Positions 1 to 9,486 of a stretch of 64,000 bases of DNA are shown one piece after another. Every line of letters starts with the position of its first letter. Positions within the stretch are counted from its first letter, which is position 1. This stretch comes from a marine actinobacterium MedAcidi-G3. GTDB taxonomy: Bacteria; Actinomycetota; Acidimicrobiia; Acidimicrobiales; Poriferisodalaceae. The notes under the pieces are model-generated. The model was not told the DNA's origin, searched no databases, and was given only the letters and a program-made list of their open reading frames with translations. Location: positions 62,001 to 126,000 of the forward strand of contig JUEP01000005.1 in assembly GCA_000817105.1 (NCBI GenBank). Reading direction: 5' to 3'. Both the position numbers and the translations under genes were made by a program.

Positions 1-956
1 AACATTGCTGTTTCGGTCATGCCATATCGTTCAAGGACGCGTTGACCTGTTATCTGATAAATCTTGTGATGCAGTTCAGCAGCGAGAGGGGCTGAACCGG
101 AAACACACAACCGAAGTTTCTTTAACTCGTTTGATCTTGGTGATTCAAGCAACCTGCCATACATAGTGGGCACACCAAAAAACATCGTGGCATCGAATTC
201 TTGTATCGAGTCCAGCACCTGACCTACATCGAACTCTGGCAATAAAACTGTTTTAGCTCCAACCGTTAAAGTGCCATGCAACCCCACTCCTAGCCCGTGC
301 ATATGAAAGAGCGGCAGTGCGAGTATTAACGTGTCATCGACTGTCCAACGCCACGCTATCTCTAGTCCGCGGACAGAAGAGAGCAAATTACCATGCGATA
401 ACACAGCCCCCTTCGGTCGGCCTGTCGTTCCCGATGTGTAACCAATTAACGCTGGCATGTCTGATTGGGCTTGGTCTAAGGGAACTCTGGGTCCCACCTC
501 CAACTCGACAGACGGAGACGTGACCACAACATTTGGATCAGCCGCATGTATCCACTCGGCCCATTCACGGTGTTCGACGATCGCCACCTTAGGTCTCGCA
601 TCAGTTACCACATGCGCGACTTCTTCAGCTTTGTACGCTCCATTGGTGGGCATAACTACGGCGCCCAATCTCAGAACCGCTGCGTGAGCTGCAACAAGTC
701 CTGAAGAACTTGCGGCGCTGAGCAACACGCGATCACCTGTCTCGACCCCAGCGTGTGCAAGCTTCCGCGCAATTGTTTCCGACTGCTCTAGGAGCTCTTG
801 CCCTCTAATCCAGCCTCGTTCCGGGTCGTGGATCACAGCGTCCTGTGGACGTTCTCGCCACCTAGCAACCCAAGTCGATGAGAGCGAGCCTCCAATGAGC
901 AGTTCAACTTCAGCAGGTTCTAACTCACTGGGAAGGTGCCGATGCCATGAACTCAT
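1..956 (-). CDS. AMP-dependent acyl-CoA synthetase/ligase, 3' part beyond window edge
   Basis: Reverse-strand translation from ATG at 956: MSSWHRHLPSELEPAEVELLIGG...; contains the AMP-binding motif GYTSGTTGRPKGAVLSHGN and later YGMTET. Open at the left edge, so absent from the ORF track. Confidence 0.9.
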   Translation of the reverse strand, partial: MSSWHRHLPSELEPAEVELLIGGSLSSTWVARWRERPQDAVIHDPERGWIRGQELLEQSETIARKLAHAGVETGDRVLLSAASSSGLVAAHAAVLRLGAVVMPTNGAYKAEEVAHVVTDARPKVAIVEHREWAEWIHAADPNVVVTSPSVELEVGPRVPLDQAQSDMPALIGYTSGTTGRPKGAVLSHGNLLSSVRGLEIAWRWTVDDTLILALPLFHMHGLGVGLHGTLTVGAKTVLLPEFDVGQVLDSIQEFDATMFFGVPTMYGRLLESPRSNELKKLRLCVSGSAPLAAELHHKIYQITGQRVLERYGMTETAM

Positions 957-1068
957 AATTTGAACTTCTTTACTCAACTAGGCCAGTGACCATAGCGCCT
1001 TCCTGACAGCAGGCGCCCTGACCAAGTTGCAAAGTCAGTTATCAGAAAAGTAGAGGTTTAAGAAGAAG

Positions 1069-1144
1069 TGGCATCCCCAACGGGATTTGAACCCGTGCCG
1101 CCACCTTGAGAGGGTGGTGTCCTAGGCCGCTAGACGATGGGGAC
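1069..1144 (-). tRNA. tRNA-Glu(CTC)
   Basis: Reverse complement GTCCCCATCGTCTAGCGGCCTAGGACACCACCCTCTCAAGGTGGCGGCACGGGTTCAAATCCCGTTGGGGATGCCA folds as a cloverleaf; anticodon loop CTCTCAA; CCA encoded. Confidence 0.95.
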
Positions 1145-1222
1145 TGGGTCGAGGGTCGAGGCCCTCGATCGAAGGGCCAGCATAGCGATCCAGGCTTATG
1201 ACGACACTGACTTCGACCTGGT

Positions 1223-2233
1223 TCACTGAGTGATTCCACCTCTCCGTCGGATCCCTGCAAGTCCACGAGGAAAGAGGAAAGTCAGCAAAATCAGTCCGAA
1301 ACCGAACACGAAGGCTGAGTCATCTAACAGACTGAAAAATTCGCCTACCGGACCCAAACCGTCAAACTCAGCAGCAACCTCACCGAGTTTTCCAACTACT
1401 GTGCGGGCCAGAACTCCAAGTACAGAGCCCCATATGGTCCCTAACCCGCCCACAACAGCTGAGGCGTAGATGATCAAAGATTCTTGCGCCGGGAACTTGT
1501 CTTGTGAAACGAATGGGACCAGAACAACCTGAAGTGCGCCGCACAAGCCTGCCAAAGCCGCACTTAGTGCAAATGTCGTTACTCGAGCTGAGATAAGGTC
1601 AACGCCGTAGACGGCAGCAGCAGTGGGATTATCTCGAAGCGCTCTCATTGAGCGACCGAAACGGCTATTGACGACGTTCCAGGTGGCCCACAACGCCAGA
1701 AGAACGATTAACACACAAAACAGGTACCTGTACACAGACGAGGCCATCCGGCTATCACCGGGCCACCATCCCGGGGCATCGAAGCGGGCTTCAATCGACC
1801 GACCGCTTACTCCTCCAGTTATCGAAGGAAACCTTTTACTTAGAGGCCGAAATACAATCGCTAGCCCCAAAGTAACGAGAGCTAAATGGATTCCCCTGAT
1901 TCTGAGAGCTGGGAGACCAGCTAGAGCGCCAAAAACACCCGCTGTAGCTGCCCCAAGGACTATTGCGACCAACCACGGTAGGGATAGGTCTGAAACGTAG
2001 TAACCGGTCGCGAAAGCCCCAACGCCGACGAAAACTCCGTGCCCGAGACTGATCATTCCTCCATAGCCCGTAGCGATATTGACCCCTAGCACTGCTAGAA
2101 CGCTCACAATAATTTGGCTCGTCTGTCTAAGACCAGTGGTCGAGGACAGAAAAGGGATCACAATTAAGGCCGCACCGAGTGCGGCTATTCCAAAGGCACT
2201 TAACCGACTGACACGATGTTCTGGAACGACCAT
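1223..2233 (-). CDS. Branched-chain amino acid ABC transporter permease, LivM family (second pair)
   Basis: Translation has NIATGYGGMISLGHGVFVGVGAFATGYY, LPALRIRGIHLALVTLGLA and RALRDNPTAAAVYGVD, typical of LivM. Confidence 0.9.
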   Translation of the reverse strand: MVVPEHRVSRLSAFGIAALGAALIVIPFLSSTTGLRQTSQIIVSVLAVLGVNIATGYGGMISLGHGVFVGVGAFATGYYVSDLSLPWLVAIVLGAATAGVFGALAGLPALRIRGIHLALVTLGLAIVFRPLSKRFPSITGGVSGRSIEARFDAPGWWPGDSRMASSVYRYLFCVLIVLLALWATWNVVNSRFGRSMRALRDNPTAAAVYGVDLISARVTTFALSAALAGLCGALQVVLVPFVSQDKFPAQESLIIYASAVVGGLGTIWGSVLGVLARTVVGKLGEVAAEFDGLGPVGEFFSLLDDSAFVFGFGLILLTFLFPRGLAGIRRRGGITQ

Positions 2234-3180
2234 CAGACTCGTTCGATCCGTTTTGTTCCGAATAGGCCCGCCGGTCGGATTAACAAAATGACGACCATAG
2301 CTACAAGTGCTGGCAAAACACTTAACTCGAAGCCGATAAAGGGAACATAAGCTGGGATGAGCGTTTGGCTTAATCCGATAATGAGACCACCGACTAGCGC
2401 TCCTTTGGGTGAGTCCAGTCCCCCCAGTGTGGCTGCAGCGAACGCGTACACAAGAACTCTAAGCATCATGCTTGGTTCGAGTAAAACCGAATTGGCGCTC
2501 AGGCATGCGGCCAAAGCCCCAAATCCGGATGCGAGAGCCCAGCCATACATCAGTGTGGGTCCTACTCGCACGCCGACAAGTTCTGCGTTGGAAGGACTAA
2601 TCGAGACGGCTCTAAAGGCTAGTCCAGCGCGGGTGTGCCGCAACAACAACACCAGTAACACCAGTACTGACAGGAGTATTGCCCATACCCCCACAGTGGA
2701 GTAGCGAAGGCGGGCACCCAGAATCATAAAATGTTGACCGGCACCTGTAGGGAATATGGACGGAAAGAACCGTGGACCAGTTCCCCACCACTGAGCCATT
2801 AAGGAGTTTGTGGCTAATAGCAATCCAATGGTTATGTTGACCAAAGCTAAATCAGACGCCCCGCCGAGCGGTCTGATGAGGGCGCGTTCCGTCGCCGCGC
2901 CGACCAGCATTCCGCATATTACGGCGCCAGCAATAGCCAAAGGAATTGAAAACGGGACTCCTGGAATAAGGCCTGCCAGCCCTCCGCCTGTTAGCCGGGG
3001 TTGAGGGCCTGATAAAAGAACAAACGCAATGTAGGCGGTAAAGGTCGCCATCTCACCTTGCGCGAAATTGAGCAAACCTGTTGATCGAAAAATTATGACA
3101 AGCGCTAACGCCAGTGATGAATAAATAGCGCTGTTGAACAGCGCGTCAAAAATTCGTTGGAGCAGAAGAACGTAATCCAT
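2233..3180 (-). CDS. Branched-chain amino acid ABC transporter permease, LivH family (second pair)
   Basis: Translation has ALALVIIFRSTGLLNFAQGEMATFTAYIAF and AAATLGGLDSPKGALVGGLIIG, typical of LivH. Confidence 0.9.
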   Translation of the reverse strand: MDYVLLLQRIFDALFNSAIYSSLALALVIIFRSTGLLNFAQGEMATFTAYIAFVLLSGPQPRLTGGGLAGLIPGVPFSIPLAIAGAVICGMLVGAATERALIRPLGGASDLALVNITIGLLLATNSLMAQWWGTGPRFFPSIFPTGAGQHFMILGARLRYSTVGVWAILLSVLVLLVLLLRHTRAGLAFRAVSISPSNAELVGVRVGPTLMYGWALASGFGALAACLSANSVLLEPSMMLRVLVYAFAAATLGGLDSPKGALVGGLIIGLSQTLIPAYVPFIGFELSVLPALVAMVVILLIRPAGLFGTKRIERV

Positions 3181-3228
3181 AGCAAAGACAATGAGACCGT
3201 ATCAAGAACTCTCGACGGGAGTCGCGTT

Positions 3229-3254
3229 TCGGGGGTGGCCGAAGCCACCCCCGA
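3229..3254 (-). terminator. Strong perfect hairpin with UUCG tetraloop between the two permease pairs
   Basis: Minus strand TCGGGGGTGGC-TTCG-GCCACCCCCGA, an 11-bp perfect stem; no clear U-tract follows, so it may be a processing or stability element. Confidence 0.5.
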
Positions 3255-3280
3255 GGACGATGATTAGCAGGCAGTAGCCC

Positions 3281-4702
3281 TTAGTAGTTCACAACGAACC
3301 GTTGAAGTGCGTAAACGATTACGAACAACGTGCCGGCAGCACCTAAGAGACGAGCCATATTGGCCGTTCCTTGGACTGAGTCTGCGCGGTTTCCATCGGC
3401 GTGGGCTTTCAACTCGTTTGAACCAACCAGCATCGCTACTGGGGCGAGCAGAATGGTCATTCGTAAGCCGAATGCGAACACACCAACAATCAGGCTGTCA
3501 ACATTCATGAGAAGCCACCCAACTGCCAGTAGTACCGGAGGTACGATCGCCAGCTTCAAAGCAGAGTCAGCTCTTTTAGATTCCATGCCTGGATCAAAGC
3601 TTGAAATCGGTTGGATTGGATCTCCCGCCGGAGTTAAAGGCACGACCTTAATTAGCTTGCTCTGAACCATTCTTGCCAGCGAAACGATGCCGCCCGGAGC
3701 GAAGAAGGTGAACAAAATAAGGATCAAACCGAAAATTGCTTTTGCCAGCGGACCATCACCGTTAAGGGTGTATAGACCAAGAGGAATTGAAATTCTCTTA
3801 GTGAGGTCGTTCACCCATACGACGAAGAGGCCACCAACTATGGATCCTTGGATCGTTCCCACTCCACCAAGCACCAACCCGATGATGAGGTCAATAGCGA
3901 GAAGGAATGTGAAGTCTTGACCGGCTACGAAGCCTTTATCAAGACACCACATCAAGCCGGCTAGTGAGCCTAGCGAAGCACTGATAGCGAAGTTCATGGT
4001 CTTCACAATTGGAAGGTTGACCCCATAAACCGCTGCGCCGGCTTCGTTATCTCTAATTGCTAGCACCGCTCGGCCGGGTCGGCTGCGGAGATAGTTAGTG
4101 ATTACTAATAGGGTGATACCCAGCATCAATATGATGATCCAGTAACGGTATGCGGAACCGCCTCGAGCGCCATCTACGCCCGGCAACCATTCAAGGTAAC
4201 CCGGCGCTATGACTTCCTCGGAAACTCCTTTTCCGTTGGGTCCGCCCGTTCGAGCGGCGATACCTAGCTCATCGATATTTACCAAAGTTGGGAAGACAGC
4301 CGCTTGAGCAATCGTAACTAGGGCTAGATATAAGCCTTTCACCCTAAGTGCGGGAAGGCCGATCACCACTCCCATGATGAAGCCAACAATTAGGACAACG
4401 GGCAGAACTTGCCAGTAATCCCAGTTTTCATCCTGGACCATCGACGCTGTTACGAACGCCCCGATCCCCATGAAAGCTGAATGGCCGAGAGCCAACATGC
4501 CATTGAAGCCCACAACCAAGTTGACCGCCAAGATGGCGACGCTCATGATCAAGGCCCGGTTCATTTTTCCTATTTCGAATGGTTCTAAGACCAGCGGCGC
4601 GAGCACCAGGAAACCTGCTAGGTACAGCCACTGAACGTATTTCCACCGTTTATGTTCTGCGCTGTCTTTTGCAACGACAACCAGTGGTTCACTCATTTTC
4701 AA
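3281..4702 (-). CDS. Branched-chain amino acid ABC transporter permease, LivM family, with C-terminal membrane extension
   Basis: LivM core (NLVVGFNGMLALGHSAFMGIGAFV, LPALRVKGLYLALVTIAQAAVFP), followed by about 115 additional residues with hydrophobic segments. Confidence 0.88.
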   Translation of the reverse strand: MKMSEPLVVVAKDSAEHKRWKYVQWLYLAGFLVLAPLVLEPFEIGKMNRALIMSVAILAVNLVVGFNGMLALGHSAFMGIGAFVTASMVQDENWDYWQVLPVVLIVGFIMGVVIGLPALRVKGLYLALVTIAQAAVFPTLVNIDELGIAARTGGPNGKGVSEEVIAPGYLEWLPGVDGARGGSAYRYWIIILMLGITLLVITNYLRSRPGRAVLAIRDNEAGAAVYGVNLPIVKTMNFAISASLGSLAGLMWCLDKGFVAGQDFTFLLAIDLIIGLVLGGVGTIQGSIVGGLFVVWVNDLTKRISIPLGLYTLNGDGPLAKAIFGLILILFTFFAPGGIVSLARMVQSKLIKVVPLTPAGDPIQPISSFDPGMESKRADSALKLAIVPPVLLAVGWLLMNVDSLIVGVFAFGLRMTILLAPVAMLVGSNELKAHADGNRADSVQGTANMARLLGAAGTLFVIVYALQRFVVNY

Positions 4703-4723
4703 ACTCCTCTTGTTGTTGTTGGG

Positions 4724-5674
4724 TTAGACGCGTTCAACTCGTCGGGTACCGAATAGGCCCGCCGGTCGGAACAGTAGGACGATAAGAATAATGAGGAACG
4801 CTGCAGCTAGCTGCAGGATCGACATGTAGAGCTGGCCGAATACCACCACGCCGCCCCAAGTAACGAGGACTGCTTGGATCAATCCAACGAGGATTCCCCC
4901 AAGGACTGCTCCACCGAGGCTGTCAAGGCCACCCAAAGCAGCTCCAGCGAGCGCATAAATAAGGATTGTCGCCATCATGTTGGGGTTCACGCCACCAAGT
5001 TGCGGTGCAACCAGAACGGCTCCCAGAGTTCCGAAAGCAGAGGCAATAGCCCAGCCGAATCCCAGAGTTCGTCCTGTGTGAACGCCAACCAAGCGGGCCG
5101 ATTCAACATTGGAGGACACAGCGCGGAACGCCAATCCAGCTTTCGTCTTGTTGAGGATCAGACCGAGAATGAAAAGTGCCAACGCAAGAGTTACCCAGAT
5201 ACCAATTGATTGGTATTTCAGCCTGCTGCCAAGCACCTCAACGAAACGGTCGCCTCCTACGCTAGGAACCCAATCTGGGAATTTCCCAAACGGATTGGAC
5301 AGGATACGAACTTGGTAGTTCCAGATGTCACCAGCGACTGCGTTGATAATCAGGAAAAGTCCGAGCGTTATCAATACAACAGGCAAGTGGTCTTCGGGGT
5401 CGAAGGGCCGGGTGAGAGATCGTTCGATCAATACACCAAGTCCTGCGCTGAGCAGCATGGCTAGAAGCATCGAAAGCCAGAGCCAAATTCCTTGTTCCAT
5501 GTGAAGCACATAAACCAAGAAAGCACCAAGCATCGCTAATTCGCCCGTGGCGAAGTTAATTAGCGTGGTCGCCTTGAAGATAAGTACGAGTGCTAATGCA
5601 ACGGTGCCGTAGATAGCGCCGAGGCTTAGCCCATTAAAGATGAAGTCCGGGAGGACGTCAAAGTTCCAGTTCAT
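4724..5674 (-). CDS. livH: Branched-chain amino acid ABC transporter permease, LivH family
   Basis: ALALVLIFKATTLINFATGELAMLGAFLVY and LAGAALGGLDSLGGAVLGGILVG. Confidence 0.9.
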   Translation of the reverse strand: MNWNFDVLPDFIFNGLSLGAIYGTVALALVLIFKATTLINFATGELAMLGAFLVYVLHMEQGIWLWLSMLLAMLLSAGLGVLIERSLTRPFDPEDHLPVVLITLGLFLIINAVAGDIWNYQVRILSNPFGKFPDWVPSVGGDRFVEVLGSRLKYQSIGIWVTLALALFILGLILNKTKAGLAFRAVSSNVESARLVGVHTGRTLGFGWAIASAFGTLGAVLVAPQLGGVNPNMMATILIYALAGAALGGLDSLGGAVLGGILVGLIQAVLVTWGGVVVFGQLYMSILQLAAAFLIILIVLLFRPAGLFGTRRVERV

Positions 5675-5689
5675 TGCTTTTTGCCCTCC

Positions 5690-6418
5690 TCAAGCACCCA
5701 AGTACGCTTCCTGCACTGCAGGATCGTTCTTGAGTTTGTCAGCGGATCCGTGCAGCGTTATCTCACCAGACTCAATCACATAGCCGTAATCGGCCATATC
5801 GAGAGCGAGATTCGCGTTTTGTTCCACCACAAGCATTGTGAGGCCTGTCTCTTTGTTCAGAGTCGTGAAACGTTCAAATAGGTCTTCAATAATCAGCGGT
5901 GCCAGCCCAAGTGATGGCTCATCCAAAAGGAGGAGTCGGGGTCGACACATGAGTGCTCGGGCAACGGCAAGCATCTGCTGCTCGCCACCAGAAAGCGAAC
6001 CAGCTAGCTGGTCGCTCCGCTCACTCAGACGAGGAAAGATCTCAAACCAGCGATCGACGTCGTCTTTCACCTCTTTATCTTTTCTGGTGTATGCACCAAT
6101 CATCAAGTTGTCTAATACCGACAACTCTGGGAAGGTGCCTCGACCTTGAGGCACGTGTGCAACGCCTTTCCTCACGATGTCAGCGGTTCCAGCTCGGGAG
6201 ATATCTTCTTCTCCTAGTACAACCGAACCACTGGTAGAGCACATGTTGCATATCGCTCGGAGGGTGGTGGTCTTGCCGGCACCATTAGCACCGAGAATCA
6301 CCGACACACCTTTTGAGGCAACTTCGAAGTCCAATCCTCGGAGGACTTCTACAGCACCGTAGGAGGCGTGGAGGTTTTCGACCTTCAAGCCGACTTCGTC
6401 AAAAACGTCATCAACCAT
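5690..6418 (-). CDS. livF: Branched-chain amino acid ABC transporter ATP-binding protein LivF
   Basis: Walker A GANGAGKTT, signature SGGEQQM, Walker B LLLLDEPSLGLAP, VEQNANLAL. Confidence 0.93.
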   Translation of the reverse strand: MVDDVFDEVGLKVENLHASYGAVEVLRGLDFEVASKGVSVILGANGAGKTTTLRAICNMCSTSGSVVLGEEDISRAGTADIVRKGVAHVPQGRGTFPELSVLDNLMIGAYTRKDKEVKDDVDRWFEIFPRLSERSDQLAGSLSGGEQQMLAVARALMCRPRLLLLDEPSLGLAPLIIEDLFERFTTLNKETGLTMLVVEQNANLALDMADYGYVIESGEITLHGSADKLKNDPAVQEAYLGA

Positions 6419-7209
6419 TATGAGCTCCCTAGGTAGGCCTCGATAACTTCCGGGTCGTTACGAACGACATCCGGGTCACCGTCAGCTATTTTGCGACCAA
6501 AGTTAAGTACAACAAGCTTTTCGCTGATTCCCAGAACCATGCGCATGTGATGCTCAACTAACAACACAGTCAGGTTATGTCGATCACGAAGATCTTTAAT
6601 GTCTTGAGCAAGCGAGTCCACTTCGGCGTGGGTAAGACCCGAAGCTGGCTCATCGAGCATGATCAACCTGGGGTTCGCTATTAAAGCTCGGGCTAGTTCG
6701 ATTCGTTTTAAGGTACCGAACGGCAGTCCAGCTGCAGGGCTGTAGGCGACATCAGTGAGGTTTAATTCATCGAGAGCAGCCCAAGCTCTGTCTCTAAGAT
6801 CCGCTTCTTCTTTTCGCATTGAAGGGAGCCGAAGAGCGGAAGTCATGACATTCGCTTTGGTGTTGGTGTGGTCACCTACCATCACGTTTTCAATAACTGT
6901 CATGCCTGGCCACAGTGCCAAGTTCTGGAATGTTCGGTAGACGCCCACACGGCTAATTTCGTGTGCGGACATCGCAGTTAGATCTTCGCCATCGAAGGTA
7001 ACTGATCCGGTTGTCGGGTCGTAGATCCGACTCACCACGTTGAACAACGTGGTCTTACCTGCACCGTTCGGTCCTATGAGCCCGAGAATTTGTCCTTCAT
7101 CCATGGTGAATGACAAATCATCAAGCGCAACAATTCCGCCGAATCGGACAGTGATGTCTGAGACTTCGAGCAACGCCACGCGTTGCACCCCCTCTCTCGT
7201 TGAACGCAA
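6418..7209 (-). CDS. livG: Branched-chain amino acid ABC transporter ATP-binding protein LivG
   Basis: VRFGGIVALDDLSF, Walker A GPNGAGKTTLFN, LIMLDEPASGL, LLVEHHMRMV. The start may be the GTG near 7179. Confidence 0.93.
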   Translation of the reverse strand: MRSTREGVQRVALLEVSDITVRFGGIVALDDLSFTMDEGQILGLIGPNGAGKTTLFNVVSRIYDPTTGSVTFDGEDLTAMSAHEISRVGVYRTFQNLALWPGMTVIENVMVGDHTNTKANVMTSALRLPSMRKEEADLRDRAWAALDELNLTDVAYSPAAGLPFGTLKRIELARALIANPRLIMLDEPASGLTHAEVDSLAQDIKDLRDRHNLTVLLVEHHMRMVLGISEKLVVLNFGRKIADGDPDVVRNDPEVIEAYLGSS

Positions 7210-7390
7210 AGGCTTAGTGCCTAGCGAATGCGCAAATTACCAGTCTGAACCGGTCACGCAAGTTTCGTTTGCCTACTTCTACTATTTTATCTGTGCTTTC
7301 TTAGCTCATAAACGGGCCAAAAGCGCTAACCACTGGGCTCTATCCTAAGGATTTTCTCGACTCAGGTAAAATAAAAATTTAAGTTTTTTG

Positions 7391-7462
7391 TTCGGGGAGG
7401 AGGACTCGAACCCCCAACGACTGGACCAGAACCAGATGTGTTGCCAATTACACCATCCCCGA
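7391..7462 (-). tRNA. tRNA-Gln(CTG)
   Basis: Reverse complement TCGGGGATGGTGTAATTGGCAACACATCTGGTTCTGGTCCAGTCGTTGGGGGTTCGAGTCCTCCTCCCCGA+A; anticodon loop TTCTGGT; CCA not encoded. Confidence 0.93.
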
Positions 7463-7553
7463 TCGGATGGGCTCAAGAAAGCAGGAGTGTCAGGGTAGCG
7501 CGGTCATTTCGATCAACAAACAACGTCTTTCCGCAATTGTCGTGCCCTCAGCT

Positions 7554-8855
7554 TTATACCCCGGCAAGCCTATTTTGTGCTTGAACAATTCGCTCAAGGA
7601 CCGCGTCACGTCCCAAAGCATGTAACGATTCAAACAAAGGCGGTCCGACCAAGCGGCCTGTGATCGCAACCCGAACCGGCGCTTGAGCTTTGCCTAACTT
7701 CATACCGAGCGAGTCCCCTATAGCTCGCAAACTCTCATGCAATGCAGCAACCGTCCAATCCACGGTCGTAAATGCCGTTTTTGTTGAATCCAGAATTAAT
7801 GGAGCCTCAGCTGTTGTCATCGCCTTATCCCAGGCACTCTGGTCAATTTCTGGAGTCTCGAGAAAGAAGAAATCTAGTTGAGGTGGACCCTCAGCCAATA
7901 CGCGGGTCCGTTCCTGAACTAGCGGTGCGACCCGGCACAGCTGGTCACGATCGACTAAAGAGTTCCAAGGTTGGTCGGCTATCCACGGAAGTAGCGCATC
8001 CGAGAATTCTTCGTATTCCATGGAGCGTATATATTCGCCGTTAACGGCTTCCAGCTTTTTGACATCAAACATCGCTGGCGACGGGTTGACGTCTTCTAAT
8101 CTGAACAATTTGACAATTTCTTCGATCGGTCTTACCTCGATGTCGTCAGATGGGCCCCAACCAAGTAACGCCAAATAATTAATCATTGCGTCAGCCAGCA
8201 CGCCTCTATCTCTGTAACTCTCCAATGCAACATCATCACGTCTTTTTGAAAGCTTCTTTCGTTGTTCATTCACAATCAAAGGTAGATGGGCAAACGTGGG
8301 CAAATCCTGTGCACCGAGAGCTTTACGAAGCATGATTACTTTGGGAGTCACATTGACGAGATCTTCTCCTCTCACAACATGAGTTATCCCTAAGTCAAAG
8401 TCATCAACGGCATTTGCAGTAAAGAAGGTGGCAGTGCCGTCAGTTCTTCTCACTACGAAGTCTTCGATATTTTCGTTTTCGAAAACAACCTTTCCCCTGA
8501 CTACGTCGTCCCAAGAAGTCGTGCCCTCAGAAGGAACACGAAAACGGACCGCTCCATCATCCACGTATGCCAAATCATCCGACAGCCATCTTTCGACGGC
8601 ATCGTTGTACAGATCAGTTCGTTCACTTTGCCTGACTGGTTCGCCATCAAAGTCAATCTGAAGCCAGTCAAGCGAGCGGTAAATGTTGTCAATTAATTCC
8701 GGTCTCGTCAGTTCGGCATTCGTGTCTTCGATACGAAGTATCAGTTGACCTTCTGTGCCTCGCGCTGTCAGCCAGTTAAACAATGCTGTGCGCGCTGACC
8801 CAAGATGGAGAGACCCTGTCGGTGCAGGAGCGAAACGAAGACGATTAGTACTCAC
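7554..8855 (-). CDS. gltX: Glutamyl-tRNA synthetase
   Basis: RFAPAPTGSLHLGSARTALFNWL, HVVRGEDLVNVTPK, KLSKRRDDVALESYRDRG. The ORF extends to 8936 but GTG at 8855 (VSTNRLRFAPAPTG) is the probable start. Confidence 0.95.
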   Translation of the reverse strand: MSTNRLRFAPAPTGSLHLGSARTALFNWLTARGTEGQLILRIEDTNAELTRPELIDNIYRSLDWLQIDFDGEPVRQSERTDLYNDAVERWLSDDLAYVDDGAVRFRVPSEGTTSWDDVVRGKVVFENENIEDFVVRRTDGTATFFTANAVDDFDLGITHVVRGEDLVNVTPKVIMLRKALGAQDLPTFAHLPLIVNEQRKKLSKRRDDVALESYRDRGVLADAMINYLALLGWGPSDDIEVRPIEEIVKLFRLEDVNPSPAMFDVKKLEAVNGEYIRSMEYEEFSDALLPWIADQPWNSLVDRDQLCRVAPLVQERTRVLAEGPPQLDFFFLETPEIDQSAWDKAMTTAEAPLILDSTKTAFTTVDWTVAALHESLRAIGDSLGMKLGKAQAPVRVAITGRLVGPPLFESLHALGRDAVLERIVQAQNRLAGV

Positions 8856-8886
8856 ATCTTTGATGGTACGAGAGTATCTAGCCGCT

Positions 8887-9486
8887 TCAGACTTCCCGAC
8901 CGAAGATCTCCAACAGTTGGGTTTGGTCATCCGCATCAGAGGAAGACGTTTTTGGTGGGTCGAAGAGTTCCGGCATTTGAGCCATTTGATCTCGTCGATC
9001 TCTCGCCCATAGAAGTGCAGCTGCCACTACCTCATCATCAATCCGGTCATCGACACCCAGCCCCACAGCTAAGTCCCAGGAGTGGACTGCCAAGTCACAG
9101 GCCCGAATTCGCAAAAATTCAATAGTGGGGATTGTTTGCGCACCTAATTCGACGTGACCTTCTAAATCAGTCTGTGCAAAAGCTGCCACAACGTTGCGCC
9201 ACGAGACTTCCCATGCCATTTCAGGATCTTCAACTACTACCTCCGGGACAACAGACATCACATCTTCGAACGAAGCACCCTCAAGGATGAGCGATGCGCG
9301 CATGTTCTCCACGACGCAGTGTGCAACGAGGTCATAAACGTCCCATTCGTCACAGGGGGTTGACGCATCCCAATATTCGGGAAGAATTTGGCGAATTCGA
9401 TAATCCACTTCTACTGCAGCGAGCTGATGTATCCGAAGCCAAGCAGCGTCAGGGGTTTCCTCAGTTAGCACTGACCGGTGCCACAA
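8887..9486 (-). CDS. DinB/maleylpyruvate isomerase-like (mycothiol-dependent superfamily, TIGR03086-type) protein
   Basis: STPCDEWDVYDLVAHCVVENMR and RACDLAVHSWDLAVGLG resemble TIGR03086 family proteins. Confidence 0.7.
   Translation of the reverse strand: MWHRSVLTEETPDAAWLRIHQLAAVEVDYRIRQILPEYWDASTPCDEWDVYDLVAHCVVENMRASLILEGASFEDVMSVVPEVVVEDPEMAWEVSWRNVVAAFAQTDLEGHVELGAQTIPTIEFLRIRACDLAVHSWDLAVGLGVDDRIDDEVVAAALLWARDRRDQMAQMPELFDPPKTSSSDADDQTQLLEIFGREV

Noticed and set aside
1042-1266. ORF 1042-1266 (-) as a protein gene
   Set aside because: It overlaps the complete tRNA-Glu and the end of the LivM gene; no protein similarity recognised.
1623-2000. ORFs antisense to clear genes (for example 1623-2000 +, 33 kb and 41 kb regions +, 47447-47941 -)
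   Set aside because: They lie opposite well-supported conserved CDSs, have low-complexity or Ser/Arg/Pro-rich translations and no recognisable domain; typical shadow ORFs.
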